From positions 41,106,164 to 41,170,163 of the forward strand of contig CM075941.1 in NCBI GenBank assembly GCA_038030265.1: a stretch of 64,000 nucleotides of DNA, read 5' to 3'. Of this stretch, positions 10,985 to 23,780 are shown in pieces. Each line of letters begins with the position of its first letter. The first letter of the stretch is position 1. Under the pieces are notes generated by a model. The model was not told the DNA's origin. It did no database searches and was given only the letters and a program-made list of their open reading frames with translations. Made by a program: the position numbers and the translations under genes. Origin of the DNA: Corythucha ciliata. Taxonomy: Eukaryota; Arthropoda; Insecta; Hemiptera; Tingidae.

Positions 10985-13209
10985 CGTGGTAACGCGCTCT
11001 AAAGAACACCATACAATCTCTAAAAATGAGTGTTTCTCGTTGGAGTTAGTTTTAGCAGATTTTCTCGACTTAAAGCAGCCCGAAAAGGTCCGCGTGCTTC
11101 CAGCAGTTTCCTTGGACTTCAGACCCCACGTCAGTAGCTTACCGAGGTACAGACAAGGGGGGCGGACCACCCCAGATCAGACTGGGGCCCCCAAAAAGCA
11201 TAAATACGGATAAATGAGGACTTTTAGGTTATCCATGGATGTAGGTATGTGAAGAGGTCGGACGGTTGGACAGCGATTTGGCTACTTCCTACAAATTTCA
11301 GTTTATCCGACCTCGAGAATATAACGTTGCAAGTGATATCAGCAAAGACTGTGGGCTAAATGATTCGATTGAGCCCCCGAAAGCGCTATTCTGGTGGCTC
11401 AAATTGAGAAAATTCGCGCTATCTTGAGGAAAATTCACAGCTAAAAAGAGAAAATACACCCATGTCCCCAGTTTTGTTAGGTCCTTCAGCCCAGTAAAGG
11501 GCTGATCGGCAATTTGTAACTTGCTGACTCGGCAAAAAATTGAAAAGATCCCTAATATAAGCGCTGATTCATGGTCTCGCAATGCAACTTCCAGAATACT
11601 ATTGAGAAAAAATCACTGATTCGCAGTGCATGGTGGCCATTCTACGAAAAAATTGTGGAAATCAACGCAAAAGTGTTGTTTTGTTGTTTTCGGACCAACC
11701 CCTCGGTTAAAATTGAGATAACACGGTATAATATTGACAAAAAAAGACACTCTCAGTTTAAAAATTGGGCAAAAATAGCAAATTCACAACTGAAATTGCG
11801 AAAAATCGCTAATTTACAATTTGAGGGCATACATTTAAGGAAAAACGTTAATTCGCGGATACAAATTAAGAAAATCAACTAGCAAAATCAATAATTAGCA
11901 CGGCTACAAGTAACAAAAACGCTAATTTTCAGTTCATATTGGGAAGAAGTGATAATTCTCTACAAAAATGGGGGAAAAAAAGTGTAAAATTTGTAGCTTA
12001 ATTTGAGGAAAACGCCAATTCTTGGCAAAAATTGAGAAATTCGGTAATGAACGGGTTGGAATAAACGCAACTACGCTGCTAAAATTTAGTAAAAGCGCCG
12101 ATTTCATGCTAAAATTGAGGAACATCAATAATTCTCGGATAATGTGTGGTGACATTTTTTAATTTAAATACGCGCCTTCTGAAGGCAACTTTGTGGCTAA
12201 AATTCAGAAAATTTTAAAATTCATGCACGGCTATAAGTAATAAAAAAAACGCTGATTCACTGGCTAGAACTGAGAAGAAGCAATAATCTATACCTAAAAG
12301 TAATAAAAAATTGCTAAATGCGGTGCTAAAATGTAAAAAAACCGCTAATTTGCAGGTAATATTTTGAAAATAAATAGTCAGTCTTGCCGAAATTAAGAGA
12401 TTTTAAAGGTTAATTTTGAGCCTAAATTGAGAAAAAGTGCTAATTCACGGCTAATAATGGAAAAATCGCCAATTAACAGCTAAAATTGCTCACAACGCTA
12501 ATTCGCGGCTAAAATTGAGAACAAATTCTCAATTTTAGTAACTTTCGAGGCAGAAATTGAGATAGATGGGTGAAAAAACCTCTAATTCGGGGGCGAAAAC
12601 TGAGAAAAATCGCTCATGCACAGCGCATGCGCGGTGAAACAAAAATCCTAATTTGTGAAAATATTGAGAAAAACACTTGAGAAAAACGCTAATTTTTAGC
12701 TACAAAACTGAGAAAAGTGCTAATGACCTGCTAAAAAATTGAAAAACCGCTAATTTGCTGCTAAAATTGAGGAAAAAGTCAAAACTCGTGAAAAATCATG
12801 AAACATCGCTCACGGGATAAAAACGCGACTTTGCTGCTAAAGTTGAGAAAATGCGCAAATTCATGGTTATGGTGGTTGGAGGTGAGAGGCAAAACCGCTA
12901 ATCGGCGGCTGAAATTGAGAAGAACGGTGCACGCGTCCAAAATTGAGAAAAGCGCTAATCTGCAGGTAAAGTTGACAAAAAACGCTCATTGCTGGCTAAA
13001 ATTGAGAAATTCGCGGCTTAAACTGGTCATATGCGCTAGTTGGCGGATTGAAAAGGTGAAATAGAAGTCATTCGTGGCTAAAATATGGAAAAGGCTATAA
13101 GTAAACATTATATTTCTTGTTTATATCTGAGACTAAGGGTAAAATTACCCCCTCTAACGAGATTTCGGTCTGATCTCCCCTAGGACAAAATTCTATACCT
13201 ACGCCACTG
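10985..13209 (+). mobile_element. Third copy of the array-carrying hAT-like family (plus orientation, left end unresolved)
   Basis: The right end CCTACGCCACTG at 13198-13209 and the preceding 70 bp (TGATCTCCCC, a GGGTAAAATTACCCCC-like tract) match, inverted, the left ends of the elements at 25351 and 31950. Interior non-array phrases also match, for example CATCGCTCACGGGATAAAAA at about 12800 against 25650 and 32620 in reverse. At 11132 a second terminus-like CAGTAGCTTACCGAGG occurs, matching an inverted CTACTG end at 33841, so one element seems nested in another. No target duplication pairs with AGGAGTCC after 13209. Confidence 0.65.
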
Positions 13210-14223
13210 AGGAGTCCTAAATTGATGGATTTTGAACATTTGAGACCGCTTTCTTTCTCGTTTTCTTTGATATTGCTTTGTAAATGGGAAGAGTCTTGCG
13301 CCTGAATAAGCTTGAAAGCCTTATTCCAAGTTATAAAAGACAAAAGAATCAGTGCCGGGCGGGGATAGGAACAACGGGTCAATGTCATCGAGTCGCCTTG
13401 AAGATGATTTTTCTTAATACCCCCCTCCCACCATCTCCCAACTTCTGGCGATCTTCTGAAAGATGATTAGACACAGGCATTATAAAAGCCTAGAAACAGT
13501 GGATATTGATTCTTATTACGCCGAACAACTCCCTCGCCCCTCCCACCCCTAACCATAACCATTTCACTTTCCGAGTTAATTAAAAATCTTGAAGAAAGGT
13601 TACCTCTCCTCATACAAAGAGCACTGTACATCATTTTAATCAACCGAGTCAATGATGGCATAATTTGAAAGGGGAAAAACTAATGGGGCGACAGTAGCTA
13701 AGAATGGATTTCGTGGAACTACATGGGGAGGGAAGGGGGGGTGAATAGCGTGACAGCGTAGTTTAAAATCCCGATAAAAACCCAAAAATAGAGTGAAACG
13801 GCACGGTGAAAAATTCACAGACTTTTTGTTAGCGATGGTGGGAGAGGTGGGTAGTTTCGATAAAACTACGACTTCTGTGTCATACACGCTCTCACACGAT
13901 TTTTTTTTGTTTGAGAAAGCGAGGGGAACTGCACGCCAACTCAAAATTTCAAGCACACCGAAACATAAAAAATTGAGCTCTAAACGTTTTTATCCTTTTT
14001 TTTCTTCCGAACCGTGAGAGTCGTGTAGGTGCTTTGCATTGAGTTGAGAAACGGGAGGGAGAGCAAATTGGAGGAGCCTATGATTTTTTTTTTTTCTTCG
14101 ACCCACCACTGATTGGAAAGTTTGATAGTGTCATCACTGTTTATCGTCATCATTACCACGCCCACAGGACAGGAAATTCAAAAGAGAGGGGCAGGGGGGA
14201 AAAACTGCAAAATATTGACTCAC
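13210..14223. other. Presumed Sulf1 intron sequence, no feature recognised
   Basis: Unique-looking sequence with poly-A/T runs. It would follow exon 4 of Sulf1. I searched by eye for the next expected Sulf1 exon and did not find it. Confidence 0.4.
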
Positions 14224-14393
14224 TGATGCGATGTCACGTTGAAAAATAAATTCGAATATTGGGGCGCCGAATCCTCTGGACCGTGAGGGGCAGGAAATCC
14301 TAGGACGAGCATCACCGGTTTGCGGCTGAAGTATTGTTTGGATTGTCTCAGGAATGTTACGGAGTCATTGGCAATAAGATCTGGGTAGTAATC
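14224..14393 (-). CDS. Sulf1: Sulf1 coding exon 4 (sulfatase domain)
   Basis: 170 bp. The acceptor TTTCAG lies just before 14393, the donor GTGAGT just after 14224; it enters in phase 0 and leaves with two bases of a codon. The translation starts DYYPDLIANDSV and contains APHGPEDSAPQYS, which is diagnostic of extracellular 6-O-endosulfatases as opposed to lysosomal glucosamine-6-sulfatase, whose matching segment differs. An N-glycosylation motif (NVT) is near the end. The next exon should begin by completing a His or Gln codon; it was not found in the remaining 14 kb to the left. Confidence 0.95.
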
Positions 14394-14949
14394 CTGAAAC
14401 AAACGCAATAAAAAGTTCGTAAACAACACAATTTCGTGTGAATGTTTTCAAAGGTTATTTGCGCAGATAGCCAAGCAGAGCCAGTTAAGACAAAAATAGC
14501 AAGAGATAAATCCACAGCAAGCAATCAATAATTTTCCACGTCATTTTGTTTATTTTTAACTTTTTTTAATTATTAATTCGTCTATAAGGATTCAGTTCTC
14601 TAAATAGCGTGAAAAGGTTAATGACGATTAACGCGTCCTCACCATCTCTCTAAAATTAAAAAATGCAATTGACGAACAACATAACCGACAGACCTCTTTT
14701 CCTGGAATCTGTCGTGCATCCCCGTCACCAAATTAAAACTCTTCGCTAATGATATTATTTTTCGTTACGTAAACGGTTTACGGGTTTAAAAGGCCATAAC
14801 ATTATAAAGGCGATCGTTAAAAGCGGTTCAGAAATAGCACGGGGTGCGATTCCTCCCCCTCCCCTCACCATGGGGTTATTTATTACATAGAATAGACATT
14901 AATAAAATGATTCTATAACATACTACGTTATACACAACAATGCACTCAC

Positions 14950-15101
14950 CTTGAAGTAATCGTCGCCGTGCTTGATTTTCTTTCCGTTCAAATTAACGGA
15001 ATAATTGTAGTAGCGTGAATTCATGATGAGACCACCCCATTCTCGCCATCCCGGCGGAATGTAACTGCCGTTGTATTTGTTCAAATATTTCCCGAAGTAA
15101 C
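14950..15101 (-). CDS. Sulf1: Sulf1 coding exon 3 (sulfatase domain)
   Basis: 152 bp, with a T-rich acceptor ending in AAG before 15101 and the donor AAG|GTGAGT at 14950. It completes a Gly codon split with exon 2 and ends in phase 0. It encodes [21 protein letters not shown] and [20 protein letters not shown], an unbroken match to the Sulf family. An NGS and an NYS motif are candidate N-glycosylation sites, as expected of a secreted enzyme. The intron to exon 4 is short (556 bp). Confidence 0.96.
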
Positions 15102-17085
15102 CTTCAAAAAAACAAAAAGAAAGAGAAGGGAAGAATTTAGCGTGACTCTCCTTGTAAAAACTACATGCCAATTAAAAAAAAACAAAAAAAGTTGTGTGAC
15201 AAATGAGCAAAGAGTCTCGAAGTTTTTCTACTTTTCTGAGCATTCAGCTAAGTCACGAAATACTTCTTCGTTTAAAATAGATTTGTGGTGAGAGGGAGCG
15301 CAATTTCAAGGAGGACCAAATAGAAGTTTCTTGTGTGGAATATGAGCTCTAAAACTTCACTTCTACAACTTTTTTAAAAGAAGAAAGATTTATGGACGTA
15401 TAAGGTTGATGGCTGGAAAGGGGTAAGATTCTGGTGAAGATTGAAAGGCTTTTGCCCTGCATCAAAATCGAATACAGTTTTTTTTTAAAAAGTTGGATTA
15501 AAAGTCTCGATCCATCATTTAGAAAAAAAAGTGCACAGATGGTGATGAGGGGAACGGTTCCCGAGATAGTATCTTCAAGCATAGCAGCTTATTATCTACA
15601 GGACGGAAATGATTAAATAAGTACAGCCTCTAAAAAGTCCTTAGTTGGAGAGTACTAACAAGATTGTTGTCTGATTTCCTCTTTTTTCTCATGATTGCCA
15701 GAAGAACGCTACTGAGATACAGAAGGGGTACAAAACACACTTTTTTTTCCATGTGATATACACAGTCAATAGGCACGCAGGTATAGGTGGGAAAACTCAA
15801 CCAAATTGTTACAAGGCTTATAAAAAGCAGCTGGGTAAGCAGAGGAAAAGGGTGAGTGAGGGAGGGTAAAATGATGCTTCCCAAAAATAAAATAATGTTA
15901 AATTATAATACATTCTATTTAATAAAAAACAAAGCCCACATTGACCCCTGCATTGTTTCAGAAGCTTCAGCTAAGACTTGCGGGAGGAGTGTGGGGAGAG
16001 AAGGTTCTCATTATCCCATTAACGCCTACCTGACTCAAGTCATGCCGGCTATAATACGTTCAGGGTTTCCCTTCTCGACTTGTTCACTTTCATCATTCCT
16101 TTCACTTTATACTTGCGTTTGAAACGCCTAAAAACTTACGTTAAAATACACAGGCAGCTATACTACGGACGAGAGAGATGACCCAAGTGAATTACGTGAA
16201 ACTTTCTTGTTCTACACTAGAAAAGGACCGCCTCCTGGTTGTTATAAGAAGTTTTAAAAAAGTAAAGAAAAAAGAATAATTGGAGAAAGATAGAGCGAGA
16301 GAGAAAGAGTGTGAGAGAGAAAAGAAAGAAATTGAATGAGGACCTCAACTTTTTCGGCACGTAGAAGGGCGATTTTATGAGATTAATCCAATCTACGATC
16401 ACTACCTACCTACGAATCCATGGGCATAGTAAAAGTTTCTCTGATGAGGAGGCACAAACTTAGGGTGACTAAAAGTAAAAATGGTTTCCGAGGACCAGGG
16501 CAACTAGGGAGGGACAAACTTTGGGGGGCGGATTTTTTTTTTTTTTTTCGACGGATATTAGTATTATATCAATACAAAACCAAAGAGCCTCACGTATCAA
16601 CTACGACGACATTATAAAAGTATTTGCATCAAAAAAAGCTCGCAAAATAAACTTCGATAAATAATGCAAAACTTTCCTGACTTTTTGTCTCCCGCATAAA
16701 AGTACATTCCTGTCTAAAACGAACGTGTCAAAAGAAAACTATTTAGAGACCAAGCAAGATCCTAAGGAAGGGTTACACCCAACTTGTATTAACCCTACCA
16801 CCGATTCGAAAGTGATTGAAGGTGACTATCACAGGATTTGGGAACCCTCTGGTGATGAGGAGGGGGGGGGGTAAAGGCGGCAAAATAGAGCTTGCCCCCC
16901 CCCCTCAGAAAATCCCTAGTTTCGGGCCTGCGGAGGACGCCTGGCACGAAAAAGTAAACGCGTAAAAACAAGTCAACTAACTGCTAATCGTCAATCAGTT
17001 TGATGTTGGGGATTTGAGGATTTTCTATAGGGAATCAAGCTCGATTATGAAAGCAATGCAAAGACAACGTCTTCAGTGGCGAAAC
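15102..17085 (-). other. Sulf1 intron 2, left part: no gene
   Basis: AT-rich sequence with GA/CT and poly-T tracts (about 16290-16330 and 16530). Open frames are short and unrecognised. A partial phrase TTAGGGTGACTAAAAG near 16460 recalls the TAGGGTGACC ends at 10.7 and 43.9 kb. Poly-G and poly-C runs occur near 16863 and 16907. Confidence 0.5.
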
Positions 17086-18400
17086 CATTGGCGGATTAAA
17101 GAAGGGGGGGGGGCTATAGGGACTTAGCCCTCCCCCAAATGTTTATTCTCAAGCGCCTTTTCCAAAAACTGTCAAATTGACAGCTGTTTTTAACGCCGAA
17201 AACGACAGTGTCTATAGGGTGACATTGCCAGTGTTTCGAGAAGGAAATTTACAGTTTCCAGAACGAAATTGACAGTTTTGAACAACGATATTGATAGTTT
17301 CTAGAACTCTGGTGCAAAACCTCGTAATCAAGGTTTGGGATACCTATTTGTTATGTTGGAGGAAATTGAGGTTCCAAGTCAAAATTGCAAGTTCCTGAGG
17401 CAAAATTGACATGTTGTAAGTCGAAATTGACAGTTTGAAGTATGACAATCACAGTTTTGAATGTTGAAATTGACTGTAATACAACGGGGCTTTCATCCAA
17501 CTACCATAAGGTGTCGCAGACGAGGGCGAGAGCACATTCTTTACTTTTTTACATGTAATTTATCATTTTTACTGAAATTGACAGGCTCTAGGGTGGAATT
17601 GGCGAATTCGAAGACGAAATTGACAGTTTATAGGATGAAATTAGGAGTTTTAGGACGACATTGATAGTTCTCACAACGAAATTTACAATTTCCTGGACGA
17701 AATGGACAGTTTCAGAAAGGAATTGGCTGTTTCCCGAACAAATGCAAGTTGATAGTTTCCAGGACGAAATTGACAGTTTTGAATGAAATTGACAGTTTGT
17801 AGGACGAAATTGGCAGTTTCAGGACGACACGACTGGTGACGAAAGTGAACGTTTCGTGGACGGCATTGACAATACTAGGAAGAAATTGACAGTTTAAAAG
17901 ACGAAACTAACAGTTTCCAGGACGAAATTCACGGTTTGAAGAACAAAATTGACAGTTTCCAGGACGAAATCGTTAGATTTGAACTTTTACTTGACAGTTT
18001 ACAGTGCGAAATTGACAGTTTTGAACGACAAAATTGACAGTTTCTAGTACTCGACTGTTTCCGGTGAAGGGGCTTAAAAACCGTCAGTTCCCAAAATCCC
18101 ATGACAGTTTCTAGGAAGAAATTGGCTGACTCGAGGACGAAATTAACAATTTGTGGAGCGAAATTGACAGTTCCCTGACCTCGACTGTTTCAGGAGAAGT
18201 GGCTGAAAAACCTCATGTTGTGAGCCCGAATGGTCTGCTGCTGAATCTCGAAATCAAGTTTTTGATCTGTCAAGAAATTGACAGATTCCAAGTCACTGTC
18301 AGTTTCTGGGGCGAAATTGAGAGTTTTTAAAAGACGAAATTGACAGTTTTAAGGACGAAATTGACAGCTCGACCGAAACTGACAGTTGCCAAGGGAGGAA
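17086..18400. repeat. Array of ACGAAATTGACAGTTTCCAG units in Sulf1 intron 2
   Basis: About 1.2 kb of units near 22-24 bp, with core GACGAAATTGACAGTTTCCAG broken by point changes and indels. The left border carries CATTGGCGGATTAAAG followed by a poly-G tract, which resembles a hAT-type end (17086). No coding potential. This is a separate family from the GCTAATTCGCGG arrays. Confidence 0.8.
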
Positions 18401-19080
18401 TTAAGAAACTCCGTGCGGTCTGAAACCCGAATTCTCGTCAGTGACCGAGTTTGCAATTTTTAGTGCCTGACTAGTCGTTTTGGTGATACTTAGGGTACGA
18501 ATCGTCAGTTCAGATATTTTAAAGGCACGAATGGTCAATTTGCCAATTTGGCCATTATTGGAACGCGAGTGGTCGTATTTCAAGGTGCTAATCTGTTAGT
18601 ACAGCCATTGTGAGGGAGAGGGAGCGTGAATTGTCAATACGACCAGCAGCCCGTTTTAGGGCTTGTCCAGTCTGTTCTAGCACTTTAAAGGGACGAATTG
18701 TCGTTGTCCCTGACGCTTTCCAAAGGGCGCGAATGACCATTTTTAGACCGAAACATTGAAGATTGAAATTTCCAAGGCGTTTGGTCCTTTCAAAGTACAA
18801 ATCGTCAGTTCAGCCATTTTCAATGTCCCGGAATGGCTTATTTGGCCATTTTCAAGGTACGAGTCGTCATTTCAGGCATTTCCAAGGCGCAAACTATTAG
18901 TTCTGCTATTTTTAGGGCACAAATCGTCTGCATTTTTAGCCATTTTCTAGGCTCAGATTTTATGGCTCAGTTTGTCCATTTTTGCACTACGAATAGTAAG
19001 TTTCGCCATTTCACTGGCACGAATTTGCACATTTAGCCATTTTTAGGGCGTGATTTGCCAATCAAGCAATTTTATAGCAA
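18401..19080. repeat. Array of GGGCGCGAATCGTCAGTTTAGCC-like units
   Basis: Units of about 30-33 bp built on GCCATTTTCAAGG and CACGAATCGTCAGTT follow the previous array directly. Related arrays are at about 24350-24840, 52080-52660 and 58670-59400. Confidence 0.75.
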
Positions 19081-19122
19081 TTTATAGTTTCAAATCAAAT
19101 CAAAAAGTTTATCCAGTCCATG

Positions 19123-19335
19123 AGGGGTAGTGATGTGCAAGAATGGTCTTGGTTCTTGCAGTCTCGCAAGACTCTTGCAGCAAGAACAAGACCAAGACCA
19201 AGACTTGGTTGTGGATGCAAGACCAAGACCAAGACTTACCTTGCAAGAACAAGACGTCCTGCAAGACTCCGGGAATGTGTCTTGCGCAAGAACAGGAGTC
19301 TTGTGCAAGACTCTTGCAATTCTTGCAAAAAAAAG
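19123..19335. repeat. AAGACC/CTTGCAAGA repeat block
   Basis: The block opens with TAGTGATGTGCAAGAATGG and is filled with AAGACCAAGACC runs and CTTGCAAGA half-palindromes, giving long open frames in several phases at once. TAGNGATG is a common hAT-type start in animals, so this may be a small DNA element, but no duplication was found. Confidence 0.6.
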
Positions 19336-19673
19336 ATCGGAATGATTTTCAAGAAAAGCTAGCGTATGACGGGAAAAGGGAGAGGGCTCTGAAGACGCTT
19401 ATTCGGTAAAAAGCGCACTCACAGACAAAAAAGGTTGTATCCTTCTCCGCCACTCTTCATCATCGTCTTATTTTTTATTTTTTCTGGTTTCCTCTTTTTC
19501 CGTACTGCTTTGCTAAGTCGTTCTTTCCGCGTGGCGTTCAAGTTTTCGGTGAAACGTGAAGGTAAAATTAGTGCTACCAAAGAAGAACCACCCGCTATTT
19601 GAACATCGAGAAGTAAATTTAAATAAATTTGAAACTACTCCAATTGTAAGTGAAAGATATGAACAGAAGCGTG

Positions 19674-20420
19674 GAATCTGCAAACTGTTTTTCTCGAGGA
19701 GAGAAGTGGAAATGAATGAAAAATCTCAACACTTCGGACGGGATTCGAAAGGCACATTCTCTCTTTTCATAAAAGCGATTCGCGATCCTCAATAATTATA
19801 GCCTTCAAAGGCGGATATTTAGTAAAATTGGGTGGAGGGGCATAGCTGTCTGTGCATGCGATCATTCGACAACGAAACAGTTAATTTCGAAGCTCAATAA
19901 TCTGTCTGTGGCACGAATCGTCAATTTTCAAAGGGTGAAGGCTCAATTTGGCAATTTTTGACGCGCGAATTGTCGGATTCGCTAATTTCAGGACAGGAAT
20001 CATATATTTAGGTCTTTTCAAAGCGGTAATCGTCAGTTTAACTCTTTATAGGCCACATTTATGTGGTCATTGTTTGTCATTGGCTGTAATTCACAGTGAT
20101 TACAATAATTACTCAATTAGTAATGCAAATTATACCTAAAAGTAAAAAAAGTTGCTAATTCATGGATAAAATTGAGGCAAATCGCTAATTAGCGGCTGAA
20201 ATCAGGAAAAACACGAATTCACTCAAAATGTAGATAAATCGCTAATTGAAAACAAATCGCTAATTCGCGGCTTAAACGGGGAAAAATCGGTAATTCACCG
20301 AAAAAATTGAAGAAGTGATGACGTGTGGAAAAAACGTAATTCGCGGTTAAAATAGAGAAAACGCCCATTTGCGGCTTCTGAAGGTAACTTCGTGGCTGAA
20401 ATTGAAAAAAATCTTTAATT
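19674..20420 (+). repeat. Direct duplicate, copy 2 of a 0.75-kb segment
   Basis: Partner of 9424-10160 in the same orientation. The left flank (19440-19673) is non-array sequence absent from copy 1, whereas copy 1 abuts array sequence. This asymmetry gives a visible insertion or recombination border. A 79-codon open frame (19556-19795) crosses the border and is not recognised. Confidence 0.9.
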
Positions 20421-22300
20421 CACGGCTATATGAGGATAATGCGCTAATTTGGGGATAAAATTAAGAAAAAACGTTAATTCGAAGCGAAAATTGGGAAACA
20501 AATCTCTCATTGACGGCTCGCTAGAAGACTAATATATTACGTAAAACGCTAATTCACGGCTGAAATAAAGAAAAATGGCTATTTATGGGGTTAAATTGAG
20601 AACATTTTGCTGTTTCACAGAATTAAATTGAGTAAATGGCAAGTCGCGGTTTTGGACACAACTTTATGTGACTGAAATGAGAAAACATAGCGCCAATTCA
20701 CGGCGCACGGCAGTAGCGGCTCAAATCAGGAAAAAACGAATTCAATGTAAGAAAAATCTCTAATTCACGACTGAAATGGAGACAAATCGCTAATTCACTG
20801 ATATAATTGAAACGCTAAGTCGCCTAAGTCGCGTCTCCTGAAGGCAACTTGACGGAGACATTGGTATAAGATTCGCGCGAGAGCGCCAAATGTCTAAGAC
20901 CGGCACAGCAGTGAGCTACCTCAGGGCACATTTTTTGTGATAACGGAAAACGATATTATACCGCAAAACCCAACTTCGTGATTTTGGCTACTTCAATAAC
21001 CAAATTTGCCGGTTTGGCACTTTTTGTGACCAAATTTGTCGGATTTCGTAGGTCAGAAACCAATTTCGTGGGGCTGGCTCCCTAAAGACAAGCCAATTTA
21101 ACGGGATTGCACACCTTTTTAAAGGTTAAATGAGCGTACTGGCTCAATTTAAAGAGAAATTTCATGACTCTGGCTGTTTTTAAAAACAAAATATCGCAGG
21201 GTCCAGACGCGGATCCAAGATTTATTCAAGGGAGAGGCTTATGAAATTGTGTCCTTCCGTAAAATTGCCACTTTTTTGAAATAGCAAAAACCCATGAAAT
21301 CTGGTTTTCGACGACATTTGGTAATACGGAAAAGCAAAAATCCACGGCACAACGTGTTTGAAAGAGCAAAAACCACCAAATTTGGTGGTCGAAACGGCAA
21401 AAATCTGTAAAATTTGCGTTTAAAGCACGTAAATCCGCGAAATTATAAAGTTTTTAAAGAGTGATGAAAGTCCGGGCCTGGGGCAAGTAGACGACAAATA
21501 GATTGGAAAAAGCGCTAGTATTACGACAAAGCACTTATAGTCGTTTCTCGATGCAACTTCCCGACCAACATTGAGAAAAAAATCACTGAATATCTGCTGA
21601 GTATAGAGGCCATTTTCGGGGCTAAAATTCAGATTAAAACGCCATAATGTGCCGTTCTTGGGCCTAAACCGCGGACGAAATAGAGAAAAATAGTTAATTC
21701 ACGGATATAAGTGAGAAAGGGCGCTAATTCACCTAGTTTAAAATTGAAAAAAAAAAAAAAAAAAAAATCTCGGTAGAAATCGAGGAAAATCGCGGCTAAA
21801 ATGTGCAAAAAGAGCTAATTCATGGATGCACTTGAGAATAATACTGATTCACGGCTAAAACTTAGAAAAACCACTGATTACCGACTAAAATGTAGGAAAC
21901 GCGCTTAATTTGCGGCTAAAATTAAAAAAATAATTATGTAATTCATAGCTAAAAATGAGAAAAATTGCTAATTCGCAGTTGAAATCTAGGAAAAGCTCTA
22001 ATTCGCGGATAAAATGTAGAAAAAGCGCCAATGCGCGGATAAAAATAAAAACAACTGTAATTTGGCTTCTTCATAGGCAACTTCAAGGCTAAAATTGTGA
22101 AAAAGCGTAAATTCATAACTTAAAAAACTTAATTCGAAAAAAAGGCTTATTTACGGTTAAAATTTTATATAAAAACTGCTAATTCGTAGTTAAAAATGAA
22201 AAAAAAATGTGATAATTCGGGGCTAAAATTTAGAAAAATTGAGAAAATTCGCTAATTCACGGGCGCCGTATTCTAAAAGGGTGCGTCTAGAAAAATGGCG
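20421..22300 (+). repeat. Main array, part 2, with an embedded CCAAATTTCG-type block
   Basis: Main-family units surround a block at about 20950-21470 built on CCAAATTTGTCGGATTT and later GCAAAAATCTGTAAAATTTG phrases. The end module CGGCACAGCAGTGAGCT is at 20893. Units resume at about 21480 and run to 22300, where a poly-G tract follows. Confidence 0.75.
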
Positions 22301-22429
22301 GGGGGGGGGGACGAGAAAAAGTGACCTAAAGAAACGCATTTGATTTATGAATAGTTCAAAACCATAAAATTCGAAATAAATTAGTTAGAAAGAAGCGGTC
22401 GGATTGTCTAGACATTTACCGAAGCCAGG

Positions 22430-22935
22430 GCGCATGTGCAATTAGCAAATTTTGTCCACTTTAGCTTAATCATAGCCGGAAATTAGCGTTTATCTTGATC
22501 TCAGCCACGCGAATTAGTGATTTTTCTCAAATTGGCCGCAAATTAGCGGCGTATAAACTGTTTTTGTACCACATTATCTTATTTTTCTTTCAGCTATGGA
22601 TTAGCGCATTTTCTCAGTTTTAGTACCGAAGTTGCCTTAAAAGACACGGATATATATCTATTCCTAAATCAACTTCTTTTCAGTTTTGTCCGCGAATTAG
22701 GATTGTCCTGGTTTTAGCCCCTACTTTTTGTCCATTTCATAAGCTAATCATATTATAATTATTATTGTATTACAATTATAACGATTTTTCTCTATCAGTT
22801 ATTTAACCAGAGATTTCCTGAATTTTGCCATGGATTAGCGTTTGTCCCAATTTTAGCTGCTAATTAGCCATTATTCTTCTAAATTTCAGTCGTGAATTAG
22901 TGTTTTTCAAAAATTTAGCTCCCAATTAGCAGCTT
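22430..22935 (-). repeat. Main array, inverted segment
   Basis: The units here read AATTAGCG, TTTTCTC, AATTTTAGCC on the plus strand, the reverse of the arrays on both sides (20.4-22.3 and 22.95-23.5 kb). The segment is about 0.5 kb and lies within Sulf1 intron 2. Confidence 0.75.
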
Positions 22936-23560
22936 TTCTCTTTTGTATTCGCGGATGGGCGATTTTTTGAAATTTAAGTTGCAAATTTTAGCCCCAAATC
23001 AGTTTTTTCAAAACACGAATTTCACTACAAAAATCACTAATTCACCGATAAAATTAAGAAGCGCTGAAGTGAGGAAAACCGCTAATTCACAGTCTAAATG
23101 TAGAAAAAGTAAATTCGCGGCTTCTGAAAGTAACTTCGTGCCAGAAAGGCGAAAAAATCGCTACTACACGGCCAAATTCAGAATAAGCGTTAGGTAATTT
23201 GCGTCGAAGATTGGGGAAAAACTCTAATTTGCGGCTAAAATAAAGAAAAATGGTCTTATTGGAGGGTTAAATTGAGAAAATTTGTTAATTCCCAGAAAAT
23301 GGCAAGCCGTGGTTACATGGCCAAATAGGGAAAAGCGCTAATTTACGGAAAAAATTGAAGAAAATTGCTAACTGTCGTCTAAAATGGAAAAAAATAGCAA
23401 ATTTGGGGCTAAAGTTTGAGACAAATACATAATTCACCGATGAAAATGAGAAGAAGCGCCGAAGTATACAAAAAACTGTAATTTGCGGCCGGCACTACCT
23501 GCAAAATTGGCTTTATGAGTCGAAACCCGCGAAATTAACCGCATTTGGGCTTTGAAATGG
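22936..23560 (+). repeat. Main array, part 3
   Basis: Plus-orientation units of the GCTAATTCGCGG family run up to within about 220 bp of Sulf1 exon 2. Confidence 0.75.
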
Positions 23561-23780
23561 CCTAACTCGCGATATTGATTTTACACGCATCTCATTATAA
23601 TATGAGCGTGTGTTATGACGGGATGTGTGAGAATATGTGCCCCATCCCCCCGCAGAGAAAACGTCAGACTACGTCCATGCCCCCCCTCCCCTCAGCATCA
23701 CATGACAGCCTTCTCAGAACAACTAAAAAGGCATATTAACATGATTTTGTTTCCAACACTCGCACATCCACTACACTCAC

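Noticed and set aside
6810..13100. CRISPR-like regular spacing of repeats
   Set aside because: The repeats are degenerate, directly abutting with no unique spacers, and the genome is eukaryotic with spliced genes.
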